A stretch of DNA of 64,000 nucleotides from Acidobacteriota bacterium (GTDB taxonomy: Bacteria; Acidobacteriota; Vicinamibacteria; Vicinamibacterales; JAKQTR01). The stretch is taken from contig JAKQTR010000038.1 in assembly GCA_029562975.1 (NCBI GenBank), positions 124,001 to 188,000 on the forward strand, given 5' to 3'. The notes beneath the pieces are model-generated. The model saw only the letters and a list, made by a program, of their open reading frames with translations, was not told the origin of the DNA and did not search any database. A program made the translations under genes and the position numbers. The first letter of the stretch is position 1, and every line of letters starts with the position of its first letter. Of this stretch, positions 19,204 to 28,944 are shown piece by piece.

Positions 19204-19501
19204 CTGTCGAGAAGCGCCTGGGAGACCAGCGCCTTGCCTTGCCCGAGATCTTCACGTCGCACGGCGTCCGGCGCGCCCCAGCGAGCAGGGCCGGGGCCTG
19301 TCTGAGATCGATCTGGAGGAACGTGGAGGCCGCGCCGTCCCAGCCGCAGTCGCCCCCCGAGCCGTCGCGGACGCGCGCCTTCGTCACGGGCGCGATGCGG
19401 ACGAGGCGGCCGGCGGAGAAACCCAAGGCAGCGGCCCGCTCCCGCCTCACGGCTTGCGCGAGCGCGGGAGCGGCCAGCAGGGCCGACCACTCGGCCGGCA
19501 A
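19200..19501 (-). pseudogene. Frameshifted reading frame of unknown function
   Basis: Protein-like sequence runs in two frames. One frame holds WSALLAAPALAQAV and GFSAGRLVRIAPVTKARVR, then QIDLRQAP; the next holds ARWGAPDAVRRED and GKALVSQALLDS, ending at a TAG one base into the convergent antiporter end. Joining them needs one missing base near 19285-19300. I do not recognise the family. Coding signal may extend to about 19590 in another frame, implying a second shift. Either a decaying gene or a sequence error. Confidence 0.4.
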
Positions 19502-19592
19502 CGCGGCTCGTGTGCCGCGACGGGCTCCCCTCTCGGCGGCCGGCCGGTGCCGGCGCGAGCGCGGCAGGCGTCGGCGAGGCCGCCCGAAGGCC

Positions 19593-20248
19593 TTACTGCG
19601 GCACTAGGACGTTGAAGAGCAGGGGCACGCTGAGGCGGAGGTAGGCGCCGATCGGGTCTACTCCCGACAGGGCCGGGACGCCCCAGCACACCGCGAGCAG
19701 GAGCGGAAAGGCATACCGCTGGAGCCGGTAGTACGTAGGTAGGGCCGAGTCCGAGAGGAACAACGGGACAATGCTCGATCCGTCGAGGGCGGAATCGGGA
19801 TCAGGTTGAAGAACATCAGGACCAGGTTTACTTCTACAAACGCGCCCGCGAACAGCCACGCCCAGGCCAGCGGGCGGCAGTCAGGGGCGCCGAGCGTCCA
19901 CGCGAGCCACGCGGCCGCGCTTCCTGCGCCCGCAAGGAGCAGGTTCGCCGCCGGACCCGCGAGGCTGGTGCGCAGCTGGCCCCGGCGCACGTCCCTGTAA
20001 TAGGCCGGATTGATGGGCACCGGCTTGGCGTAGCCGAATACGGGCGCGCCGGAGCTCCAGAGCATGAGCGGCAGCAGCACCGTGCCGAAGAGATCGAGGT
20101 GGCGCAGCGGGTTGAGCGAAAGCCGGCCCGCGTTGCGCGCCGTGGGATCGCCGAGCCGGAGCGACACCCAGCCGTGCGCGACCTCGTGCAACACGATGGA
20201 CGGGACGAGCAGGCCAAGCGTGAGGAGGCCGAAGGCGGCGGACGTCAC
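19593..20248 (-). pseudogene. Site-2 protease (peptidase M50), broken by a one-base loss
   Basis: The upstream frame carries the zinc-binding HEVAH (in LHEVAHGWVSLRLGD) and transmembrane helices; it reaches FFNLIPIPP and then shifts. The rest, LDGSSIVPLF and on to FNVLVPQ, is in the next frame. Restoring one base near 19786-19791 (a C-run on the coding strand) rebuilds NLIPIPPLDGS, the third zinc ligand motif of M50 proteases, and a protein of about 218 residues. Thus the lesion falls inside the active site. Members of this compact family (rhomboid-neighbour/SpoIVFB type) cleave within membranes. Could be a true pseudogene or a homopolymer error. Confidence 0.75.
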
Positions 20249-20353
20249 GTCCGGACGTCCAGCCGCGAGCCGCAGCCGGAGCGCCGGACGGCCCCGCCGC
20301 GCGAACGAGAACCGGCCGGCTGCTCGGCGCGGCAGCGCGGGACGCTGCGCGCT

Positions 20354-20914
20354 TCAGGCGTCGCCGCTGTCGTCGTCGTGCCCGGACGGCAGGCTGGTGG
20401 CGAAGTCGTCGAAGTCGTCTCCCAGATCGAAATCGGCCTTCTCTTCATCGAGGTCCGACACCCGTCCGCCGCCCCTGATCTTGATCGGGCCCTTCGGGCC
20501 GCCCTCTCCCCGTCCTTTCGCCGGGCCGGCGCGCCGACCTTTCGGCGGGGCCGGAGGCCCGAAATTCCGCTCGCGGCGGGCGGCGCTGTCAGCGGGCGGA
20601 GCGGGCGCGCGGTAGCCGCCCGCGAAGGGCGCGCCGGCGGTCGACGGCGGGCGCGGTCCCCGCTCCTCCCTCGGCCGCGCCTCGCTCACGGACAGGGTCC
20701 GGCCGAGGAACGGCTGGCCATTCAGCCTGCGAATGACCTCCGTCGCCGCGGCGAGATCCGGGTAGTCCACGAAGGCAAACCCTCGCGGTCTCCCTGTCTC
20801 GCGGTCCATCGGCATGACGATGGAGAGCGGCGGGGCCACGGCGGACACGTGCGCCCGGAGGTCAGCTTCCGTGGCGCTGTAGGGAAGATTGCCGAGAAAC
20901 AACCGAACTGGCAC
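20354..20914 (-). CDS. RNA-binding protein with one RRM domain
   Basis: A 186-residue protein with a single N-terminal RNA recognition motif: RNP2 LFLGNLPY (5-12) and RNP1 RGFAFVDY (about 44-51). The second half is low-complexity, rich in Pro, Arg and Gly, and ends with a very acidic tail (DDFDDF, HDDDSGDA). Such bacterial glycine-rich RRM proteins bind single-stranded RNA and are often cold-responsive. The start is GTG at 20914 with GAGGTGAG upstream. Confidence 0.88.
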   Translation of the reverse strand: MPVRLFLGNLPYSATEADLRAHVSAVAPPLSIVMPMDRETGRPRGFAFVDYPDLAAATEVIRRLNGQPFLGRTLSVSEARPREERGPRPPSTAGAPFAGGYRAPAPPADSAARRERNFGPPAPPKGRRAGPAKGRGEGGPKGPIKIRGGGRVSDLDEEKADFDLGDDFDDFATSLPSGHDDDSGDA

Positions 20915-21212
20915 GCTGGTATCTCACCTCGTGGTTATACGGCGCTCGGCCGTGTTGTGGCTGGAGGGATGCGCGCAGACGCTCGGGAGGAATGGGCGGT
21001 CAAGGCTCAGGGCTGATGCCGTCGCTAGACTCTACCAAAGCTGGATGGCGGGCGCAACCTCGCGCCGCGCTTCCCGGCCGCCGCCCGTCTGCACGCCAGA
21101 GCGGGATGGCGGCCGCTGCCGGGCCTGTCCCCGGTGGTATCGGCGCCTGACCTCGCCTTGCACATCCCGGGGTCCTTTGGTAGCGTGAGGCGTTCCTCGA
21201 GCAGGAGATCCC
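20915..21212. other. Divergent intergenic region RRM gene / parvulin gene
   Basis: A 298-base gap with no convincing gene. On the minus strand GCCACA, 17 bases, TATAAC (ending near 20934) could be the RRM gene promoter. The end nearest 21213 holds AGGAG for the parvulin start. Confidence 0.35.
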
Positions 21213-22253
21213 GTGATCCGGAAACTCGCGCTGCTGCTGCTCGTGGCGGTCGTCCTGGCGCCGGCCTGCAGGAAGGGCGCGCCCTCGGCAGTGCGCCGCT
21301 CCGACGGCGCTGCCGCGCCGGCGCAGGCGGCGGTACCGGGCGAGCCGGCGGCACAAGCGGTCCCCGCGGAGTTGCCGCAGGTTGTCGCCCGCGTCAACGG
21401 CCAGGATGTGCAGCGGTCCGAGCTCGACATGGCCGTCAAGGCCGTCGAGGACCGCGCCGGCAGCGCCGTTTCGCCCGAACAGCGCGACGCGCTATACCGT
21501 CAGGTCCTCGACCGGCTCGTCGGCTACCACCTTCTTGTTCAAGAAGCCCGCAGGCGGAAGATCGCGGCGCCGGCCGCGGACGTGGACGACCAGATCGCCG
21601 ACATGAGGCGGCAGTTCCCCAACGAGGCGGCGTTCTCGGACCTGCTGCAGTCGCGCGGCGTCACGCTCGAGCAGCTGCGCGCGGACACGGCCGACACGCT
21701 CGCCGTCAACCGGATGCTGCAGTCGGAGATCGAGCCCGGGCTCGCGGTGACGGAGGCGGAGGCCAGGGCGTTCTTCGAGCAGAACCAGGCCCGGTTTCGG
21801 CAGGGAGACGCCGTGCGGGCGAGCCACATCCTCGTCCGCGTCGAGGCCGGCGCGGATGCGGCGGTCAAGGCGCAGGCCAGGGCCAGGGCGGAGCGCCTCC
21901 TGGCGGAACTGAAGCAAGGCGCCGCGTTCTCGGATCTGGCGAAACGCGAGTCGCAGGATCCCGGCAGTGCCGCAAACGGCGGCGACCTCGGGTTTCTCAC
22001 CCGCGGTGACATGGTGCCGGCCTTCGCGCAGTCGGCCTTCTCCCTCAAGCCGGGCCAGACAAGCAGCGTGGTCGAAACGCCGCTCGGGTTCCACATCATC
22101 AGCGTGACCGCGATGAAGCCGGGGCGCGATCTCGGGTTCGACGACGTCAAGGCGCGCGTCGAGGGCTACCTGAAGCAGCAAGCCCGCGATCGGAAGAGCC
22201 AGGAGTTCGTGGAGCAGCTGAAGGCCAAGGGCAGGATCGAGATTCTCATGTAA
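21213..22253 (+). CDS. Parvulin-type peptidyl-prolyl isomerase lipoprotein (SurA/PrsA-like)
   Basis: A 346-residue exported foldase. The lipobox LAPAC places the lipidated Cys at residue 19. A SurA N-terminal-like helical domain spans about 55-190 (ARVNGQDVQRSELD, YHLLVQEARRR). The parvulin domain follows (ASHILVRVEAG through GGDLGFLTRGDMVPAF to GFHIISV). It would assist folding of outer-membrane or secreted proteins in the periplasm. GTG start with AGGAG upstream. The next gene starts 96 bases later. Confidence 0.88.
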   Translation: MIRKLALLLLVAVVLAPACRKGAPSAVRRSDGAAAPAQAAVPGEPAAQAVPAELPQVVARVNGQDVQRSELDMAVKAVEDRAGSAVSPEQRDALYRQVLDRLVGYHLLVQEARRRKIAAPAADVDDQIADMRRQFPNEAAFSDLLQSRGVTLEQLRADTADTLAVNRMLQSEIEPGLAVTEAEARAFFEQNQARFRQGDAVRASHILVRVEAGADAAVKAQARARAERLLAELKQGAAFSDLAKRESQDPGSAANGGDLGFLTRGDMVPAFAQSAFSLKPGQTSSVVETPLGFHIISVTAMKPGRDLGFDDVKARVEGYLKQQARDRKSQEFVEQLKAKGRIEILM

Positions 22254-22349
22254 TCCCGGGTCGGCTGTCCGTCTGCCGGGCGCGACGACGTCCCGGCCGG
22301 CGGAAGTCGGCCGGGCCGGGCCGCGCGACGCCGCGACGAGGGAGGCGCC

Positions 22350-24046
<1,697 letters not shown>

Positions 24047-24072
24047 CCGCGGCCGGCCTGCGCGGCTCGGCA

Positions 24073-24094
24073 CGGGGGACCGTGAGGTCCCCCG
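24073..24094. terminator. Stem-loop after the ferredoxin gene
   Basis: CGGGGGACC and GGTCCCCCG pair over 9 bp around a GTGA tetraloop, 27 bases after the ferredoxin stop. GC-rich and very stable, but without a T-run. Confidence 0.65.
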
Positions 24095-24150
24095 CGCTGT
24101 GTACGGGGCGGCGTCACGAAGCCCGGCGCCGTCTGGTGTAGGATGAGCGG

Positions 24151-25026
24151 GTGCCGAGCGTGCCGGCCCGCGCGGCCATCCTGCTGACGGCGCTCCTCTT
24201 CTCGACCGGCGGCGCCGCCATCAAGGCGGTGGCGCTGACGAGCTGGCAGATTGCGAGCCTGCGGTCGGGGGTCGCGGCAGCCGTCCTGCTGCTGGCGGTC
24301 AGGAAACTGCCCCGACTGACCGCATCCACCATGCTCGTCGGCGCGGCCTACGCGGCGACGCTCGTCACCTTCGTGACGGCCAACACGCTCACGACGGCGG
24401 CCAACGCCGTGTTCCTGCAGGCCGCGGCGCCGCTCTACATTGCGCTCCTCGCCCCGTGGCTGCTCGGCGAGCACCTCCGCCGCCGGGACCTGCCTGTGCT
24501 GGCGGCCATCGCGGCCGGCATGGCCCTCCTCGTCGCCGGTTCCGGCGCGCCCACGGTGACAGCTCCGAACCGCGCGCTTGGGAACGCCGTGGGCCTCGTG
24601 AGTGGGGTCTGCTGGAGCCTGACGGTGATGGGGCTCCGCTGGATCGCGAAACGAGACCCGCACGCGGGAGGCATCGCCGCCGGCAGCGCGGCGCTCACCG
24701 GCAACATCATCGCCTGCCTGGCCAGCCTGCCCCTCGCGCTCCCGCTGCACGCCGTCGCGCCGCGCGACGCCGCCGGCATCGCGTATCTCGGGCTCTTCCA
24801 GGTGGGCCTGGCCTACGTGCTGCTGACGCGGGCCATCCGGCACGTACCGGCCGTCGACGCGTCGCTGTTGCTGCTGCTGGAGCCGGCGCTCAGCCCCTTG
24901 TGGGCGTGGCTTCTTCACCGCGAGGCGCCGGGTTTCTGGCCGCTGCTTGGAGGCGTGTGCATTCTCGGCGCAACGGTCCGGAAGACCTGGCGCGAGGCCA
25001 AGGCCTCCCTGGACGGCGGGAACTGA
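24151..25026 (+). CDS. EamA-family (DMT) transporter
   Basis: A 291-residue inner-membrane protein with ten predicted helices in two EamA repeats; the repeat ends are marked by FLQAAAPLYIALLAPWLLGE and LLLLEPALSPLWAWLL. Members of the drug/metabolite transporter superfamily export amino acids, nucleosides or metabolites; the substrate is not predictable. The GTG start follows GGATGAG. It ends 13 bases before the convergent small lipoprotein remnant. Confidence 0.85.
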   Translation: MPSVPARAAILLTALLFSTGGAAIKAVALTSWQIASLRSGVAAAVLLLAVRKLPRLTASTMLVGAAYAATLVTFVTANTLTTAANAVFLQAAAPLYIALLAPWLLGEHLRRRDLPVLAAIAAGMALLVAGSGAPTVTAPNRALGNAVGLVSGVCWSLTVMGLRWIAKRDPHAGGIAAGSAALTGNIIACLASLPLALPLHAVAPRDAAGIAYLGLFQVGLAYVLLTRAIRHVPAVDASLLLLLEPALSPLWAWLLHREAPGFWPLLGGVCILGATVRKTWREAKASLDGGN

Positions 25027-25039
25027 GGCGCGGCGCCCC

Positions 25040-25251
25040 TCACTGCCGCACGAGTGTCATCGACAGCTTCGCCTGCTCCGGAGCGCCGAACCCCGAGAGA
25101 TCGAACTCGGCGGAGCCGCCTGACAGCGAGAGGCTGTTCCCGTTCAGGCTGTAGTCGAACCGTCGCCACTGGAACTGCCTCCGGCGGCGCTCCCCTCGCA
25201 CGCGGCGGCGAGGGCCAGCAGGAGAACCGCGCTCGCGAGGGCTACGCGCAT
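25040..25251 (-). pseudogene. Small lipoprotein gene split by a one-base loss
   Basis: From the ATG at 25251 (GGGAGG upstream) the frame gives a lipoprotein signal peptide, MRVALASAVLLLALAAAC with the lipidated Cys at 18, then a Gly/Ser linker, and hits a stop. The adjoining frame gives FDYSLNGNSLSLSGG and on to KLSMTLVRQ. Adding one G in the GACGGTTCGAC stretch near 25160-25165 rebuilds SSGDGFDYSLNG and a protein of about 70 residues. No family recognised. Either a sequencing indel or recent inactivation. Confidence 0.6.
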
Positions 25252-25352
25252 GGCCGCCTCCCGGCAATGAAGTTGGAACGGGCGGGATCATGGCACCGGG
25301 GCTCGCGAGGCGGGCGCTGCGTCTCAAGCTGACCTGCGCCGTACAAACCGAA

Positions 25353-25405
25353 GGCGGTAGGTGCCTGGGATTGGCCTCGTGGCCACCAACTGGCTACCTA
25401 CCGCC
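25353..25405. repeat. Inverted repeat just downstream of tRNA-Pro
   Basis: GGCGGTAGGT (25353-25362) and ACCTACCGCC (25396-25405) are perfect inverted copies, with a 33-base interior that holds a further GGCC-TCGT-GGCC hairpin. On the minus strand it starts 8 bases after the CCA end of tRNA-Pro. It could be the tRNA terminator, though no T-run is seen, or an integration relic. Confidence 0.6.
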
Positions 25406-25413
25406 CTCGAAAC

Positions 25414-25490
25414 TGGTCGGGATGACTGGATTCGAACCAGCGACCCCCTGAACCCCATTCAGGTGCGCTACCAGGCTGCGCTACATCCCG
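25414..25490 (-). tRNA. tRNA-Pro (GGG)
   Basis: A full cloverleaf on the minus strand: acceptor CGGGATG/CATCCCG, D-arm GCGC..GCGC, anticodon stem CCTGA/TCAGG with loop ATGGGGT (anticodon GGG, Pro), T-stem GCTGG/CCAGT with loop TTCGAAT, discriminator A and an encoded CCA. Confidence 0.95.
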
Positions 25491-25502
25491 ACAACCGCGC
25501 CG

Positions 25503-26030
25503 TCAATCCCGTGGGGCGACGGGACGCACCGGCTTCTTCTTCGAGGCGGCCTTCCTCGCCTCGGTATCCGCCGGGTCGGCCGCTTTCGGCTCGCGGGTGA
25601 ACTCGAGCAGGTTGCCCGCGGCCGGAGGCCACCCGCTCGTTCCGCTTCCCGGCGGCCTGCGCTCCAGCATGTCCAGCAGGGAACGCAACTGCTGCTTGAC
25701 CTCCGCCAGAGCCGCACGCGCCCCGGCGGCAACCGGCGGCGCCGCCTCGGCCGCGGCCGCGCCGCCTTCCGGCTCCGCCTCCTGTTCGATCCGGCGCCGC
25801 GCCCCGGCGAGCGTCAGCCCCTCGCCGAAGACCAAGTCCTTGATGCGCAGCACCAACTCGACGTCGGCCCGTCGGTACACCCGCGGCCCGCCCGACGTCC
25901 GAGCGGCGCCAATCGCCGGGAACTCCTGCTCCCAGGAGCGGAGCACATACGGCCGGACGCTGGCAATTGCACAGACCTCGGACGCCTTGAACACGTCCTG
26001 ATCCGGAATGTCCGCGCGCGTCTCAGCCAC
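25503..26030 (-). CDS. MerR-family transcriptional regulator
   Basis: A 175-residue protein with an N-terminal MerR-type winged helix-turn-helix (FKASEVCAIASVRPYVLRSWEQEFP, then GGPRVYRRADVELVLRIKDLV). The middle is a coiled-coil and Ala-rich stretch (AALAEVKQQLRSLLDMLERR) and the tail is Lys/Pro-rich. No effector domain is visible, as in small MlrA/HonL-like regulators. GTG at 26030 has GAGG upstream. It lies between tRNA-Pro and der on the same strand; targets are unknown. Confidence 0.82.
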   Translation of the reverse strand: MAETRADIPDQDVFKASEVCAIASVRPYVLRSWEQEFPAIGAARTSGGPRVYRRADVELVLRIKDLVFGEGLTLAGARRRIEQEAEPEGGAAAAEAAPPVAAGARAALAEVKQQLRSLLDMLERRPPGSGTSGWPPAAGNLLEFTREPKAADPADTEARKAASKKKPVRPVAPRD

Positions 26031-26071
26031 GAAGCCTCGGTGAAGTATAGCACGCCGCGCCGCGGCGGGCC

Positions 26072-27481
26072 TCAGGGGCGGGCCCGCCTGGCCCGCACCT
26101 GAAGGCGGATGGGCGATCCTTCGAACCCGAACGCCTCGCGGAGCCGGTTCACCAGGAACCGTTCGTAGGAGAAATGGAACGTCGTGGCCACGTTCGTGTG
26201 GACGACAAACGTCGGCGGGGCGACGGCGACCTGCGCCGCGTACATCACCCGGACCTGCCGCCGGCCCGGGCTCACGGGCGGATGTGCGAGGGTGGCGGCT
26301 TCCACCACGCGGTTCAGCTCCGCGCTCGGCACGCGGCGGCGCCGCGCCTCCGACACCTGGTCGACCGTCTCGAGCAGCCTGGGCACGCGCTCCCCGGTCA
26401 GCGCCGACACGCGCAGGACCGGCGCGTAGTCCAGGAACTTCATCTGGCGGGCCAGCGTCTCGTCGAAGGCCCGTGCTGCCGCTGGCCCTCCAGCCGTGAC
26501 GAGGTCCCACTTGTTCGCCGCCACAATCAGGCCCCGTCCCGCGCGGTCGGCGGCGCCCGCGATGGCGGCATCCTGGTCGGTGGGGCCCTCAGACGCGTCG
26601 ACGACCAGCACGACCACGTCGGCCCGATCGATGGCGCGCCTGGCCTGCATCGCGCTCACCTGCTCGACCGCGCCCGCTCGTGCAACGGCGCCGGGACGGC
26701 GGATGCCGGCGGTGTCGACGATGCGGAAGCGGCGGCGGCGCCACCGCAGCGCCGTCTCGACGGCGTCCCGCGTCGTGCCGGGCATGTCGCTGACGAGCAC
26801 GCGCTCTTCCCGCAGCAGGCAGTTCACGAGCGACGACTTCCCGACGTTCGGTCGGCCCACGATGGCCACCGCCGTCTCTCCCGCCGTATCCGCCGATTTC
26901 GTGCCGGCCGCTTCTTCCCGCAGCGCCTCGGTCAGCACCCGATCTGCGGCCGGCCCGGCTGCGCTAGCAGCGCTCCTGCCCTGAGCGTGCCGCACGATTT
27001 CGTCCAGCAGTTCACCGATGCCTAGGCCGTGCTCGGCCGACACGACCACGATCGACTCGAATCCGAGCCTGTGGAATTCCAGGGCGCCCGCCTGCGACCG
27101 CGCCGCGTCCGACTTGTTGACCGCGAGCACGACCGGCTTCCCCGTCGCCCGCGCTGCGGCCGCCACCTCCTCGTCGGCCGGCGTCACGCCCTCGCTCCCG
27201 TCGGCGACGATCACGATCACGGCCGCGCGGGCGGCGGCCTGCCGGCCCCGGGCTGACACCATGGCGCGCAAGGGATCCTCGCTGGCGCCGAACATCCCGC
27301 CGGTGTCGGTCAATTCGAACCAGACGCCGCGCCACTCGACGGCGTCACTAATCACGTCGCGCGTCGTGCCGGGAAGCGGCGCGACAATCGCCCGCCTGAC
27401 GCCGGTGATCCGGTTGAACAGCGTCGACTTGCCGACGTTCGGCCGCCCGATGAGGACGGCTGCGGGCAGATTCTTGGGCAC
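26072..27481 (-). CDS. der: Ribosome biogenesis GTPase Der (EngA)
   Basis: A 469-residue tandem GTPase. Both G domains are complete: first G1 GRPNVGKST, DTGG, NKSD; second G1 GRPNVGKSS, DTAG, NKWD. A C-terminal KH-like domain follows (VSALTGERVPRLLETV, then YERFLVNRLREAFGFEG). Der acts in maturation of the 50S subunit. Length and domain order are typical. It is followed after 41 bases by the MerR gene. Confidence 0.96.
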   Translation of the reverse strand: MPKNLPAAVLIGRPNVGKSTLFNRITGVRRAIVAPLPGTTRDVISDAVEWRGVWFELTDTGGMFGASEDPLRAMVSARGRQAAARAAVIVIVADGSEGVTPADEEVAAAARATGKPVVLAVNKSDAARSQAGALEFHRLGFESIVVVSAEHGLGIGELLDEIVRHAQGRSAASAAGPAADRVLTEALREEAAGTKSADTAGETAVAIVGRPNVGKSSLVNCLLREERVLVSDMPGTTRDAVETALRWRRRRFRIVDTAGIRRPGAVARAGAVEQVSAMQARRAIDRADVVVLVVDASEGPTDQDAAIAGAADRAGRGLIVAANKWDLVTAGGPAAARAFDETLARQMKFLDYAPVLRVSALTGERVPRLLETVDQVSEARRRRVPSAELNRVVEAATLAHPPVSPGRRQVRVMYAAQVAVAPPTFVVHTNVATTFHFSYERFLVNRLREAFGFEGSPIRLQVRARRARP

Positions 27482-27586
27482 GCAGGCTCCCGGAGTTGGG
27501 CGTGAACTCCCATCTTAGCCGGAAACGCGGGAGTCCGGCCGGGCAGACCGGCCACCAGGCTTCACCGGCGACAGAGCCGAGTGCCC

Positions 27587-27615
27587 TTGACAGGCTAAGT
27601 CTTTCTGTCTATGCT
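27587..27615 (+). promoter_or_regulatory. Near-consensus sigma-70 promoter of the HU/IHF gene
   Basis: TTGACA (27587-27592) is a perfect -35; after 17 bases comes TATGCT (27610-27615, four of six). Start would lie near 27622, about 30 bases before the ATG. This is the best plain housekeeping promoter in the window. Confidence 0.8.
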
Positions 27616-27651
27616 AGTTAGCAACTCCCTGCCGCCAGGAGAGCCGCCGGC

Positions 27652-27921
27652 ATGATCAAAGTGGACATTGTCAACGAGGTCGCCCGGGCCGCCGACATCA
27701 CCAAGGTGAAAGCCGAGTTGGCGGTGGACGCCGTTTTCGACACGATGCGCCTCTCAATGCAGCGGGGCGACCGGATCGAACTGCGCGGGTTCGGCGTCTT
27801 CCAAGTGAAGCCGCGCAAGCGCGGGATTGGCCGTAACCCTCGGACAGGCAAGGAAGTGCGCATCCCGCCGGGCCGCACGATCCGCTTCAAGCCGGGCAAG
27901 GACCTCCAGCACCTCGGGTGA
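27652..27921 (+). CDS. HU/IHF-family DNA-binding protein
   Basis: An 89-residue histone-like protein. The helix pair at the N-terminus (MIKVDIVNEVARA), the core IELRGFGVFQVKPRKRGIGRNP and the arm RNPRTGKEVRIPPGRTIRFKPGK match the HU/IHF family, with the Pro that intercalates in the RNPRTG..IP arm. It bends and compacts DNA. A near-consensus promoter upstream suits an abundant protein. Whether it is HU or an IHF subunit cannot be told. An IHF-like bend could aid the sigma-54 promoter at 15.45 kb; that is speculation. Confidence 0.93.
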   Translation: MIKVDIVNEVARAADITKVKAELAVDAVFDTMRLSMQRGDRIELRGFGVFQVKPRKRGIGRNPRTGKEVRIPPGRTIRFKPGKDLQHLG

Positions 27922-27951
27922 TGGGCCCGCTCCCGCCCCCGGCCTGGTCCC

Positions 27952-28938
27952 GTGACTGACTCCTCGACGCCGCCTCACGCTGCTGCCGGGCCATTTCAGC
28001 AGCCCGCGCGGGAGGTGGCGGGTGTCCGAGTTGCCGCGCCTCGAAGACCCCGCGAGCGCTACGCTCTCCACGCACTGCTGCTGACGGCCACGTTCCTGAC
28101 GACAACAGCCGCCGGTGCGCTGCACTGGAGCGCGTTCGAATCGGACTTCGGCGTCCGGGGAGTCTCGTCCTCGATGAGTGCGCTTGCGATTCGCGGGCTC
28201 TGGTACTCGATTACGCTGCTGGCGATCCTCGGTGCACACGAACTCGGCCACTACTTCGCGTGCGGGTACCACGGCGTGCGCGCCTCGCTCCCCTTTTTCC
28301 TGCCCGTCCCGATCCCGCTGACCGGCACGGCCGGCGCCTTCATCCGGATCCGCCAGCCGATCACCGCCAAGTCCGTGCTCTTCGACGTCGGCGTGGCCGG
28401 CCCGCTCTCGGGTTTTCTGGTGGCCGTGCCCGCCCTCTTCCTCGGGCTTGCGCGCTCGCGGGTTGTCCCGCTCCCGGCGGAGTTCGTCGGCGCGGAGCTG
28501 GGCGAGCCGATCCTGTTCAAGCTGGCGTCCTGGGCGGTCTGGGGCCCGATCCCGGAGCAACTGTCGCTCAACCTGCATCCGATGGCGTTCGCGGCATGGT
28601 TCGGCCTGCTGGTGACGGCCATCAACCTGTTTCCGATTGGACAGTTCGACGGCGGGCACATCGCCTATGCGGTGTTCGGCCGCCGGTCCTTCTATGTGAG
28701 TGCCGGGACGGTCGGCGTGGCAGTCGCGCTCTGCTTCTACTCGTCGTCCTGGATCGCCTGGACGGCGCTCGCGATTGTCATCCTATCGGTCTTCGGCTGG
28801 CGCCATCCGCCCACCTGGGACGAGGGCGTGCCGCTGGATCGCGCGCGAATCCGTCTCGCGGTCATCACGCTGGTGGTGTTCGCGCTGTGCTTCACGCCGG
28901 CGCCCATCGAGCCCCTGGACCTTGTGACGGCCAGGTAG
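27952..28938 (+). CDS. Site-2 protease family protein (peptidase M50)
   Basis: A 328-residue membrane metalloprotease. The zinc motif is HELGH (96-100) and the third ligand lies in NLFPIGQFDGGH; about six transmembrane helices, plus a poorly conserved N-terminal tail. Site-2 proteases cut transmembrane anti-sigma factors or signal peptides. The GTG start lies 30 bases after the HU-type gene stop, so they may be co-transcribed. This is an intact paralogue of the broken M50 gene at 19.6-20.2 kb, but of a longer type. It converges on priA with a 6-base gap. Confidence 0.9.
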   Translation: MTDSSTPPHAAAGPFQQPAREVAGVRVAAPRRPRERYALHALLLTATFLTTTAAGALHWSAFESDFGVRGVSSSMSALAIRGLWYSITLLAILGAHELGHYFACGYHGVRASLPFFLPVPIPLTGTAGAFIRIRQPITAKSVLFDVGVAGPLSGFLVAVPALFLGLARSRVVPLPAEFVGAELGEPILFKLASWAVWGPIPEQLSLNLHPMAFAAWFGLLVTAINLFPIGQFDGGHIAYAVFGRRSFYVSAGTVGVAVALCFYSSSWIAWTALAIVILSVFGWRHPPTWDEGVPLDRARIRLAVITLVVFALCFTPAPIEPLDLVTAR

Positions 28939-28944
28939 GCCCTG

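Noticed and set aside
22254-22349. A SAM-type riboswitch before the Cys/Met PLP enzyme
   Set aside because: The gap is GC-rich with simple inverted repeats, but no conserved riboswitch core could be matched.
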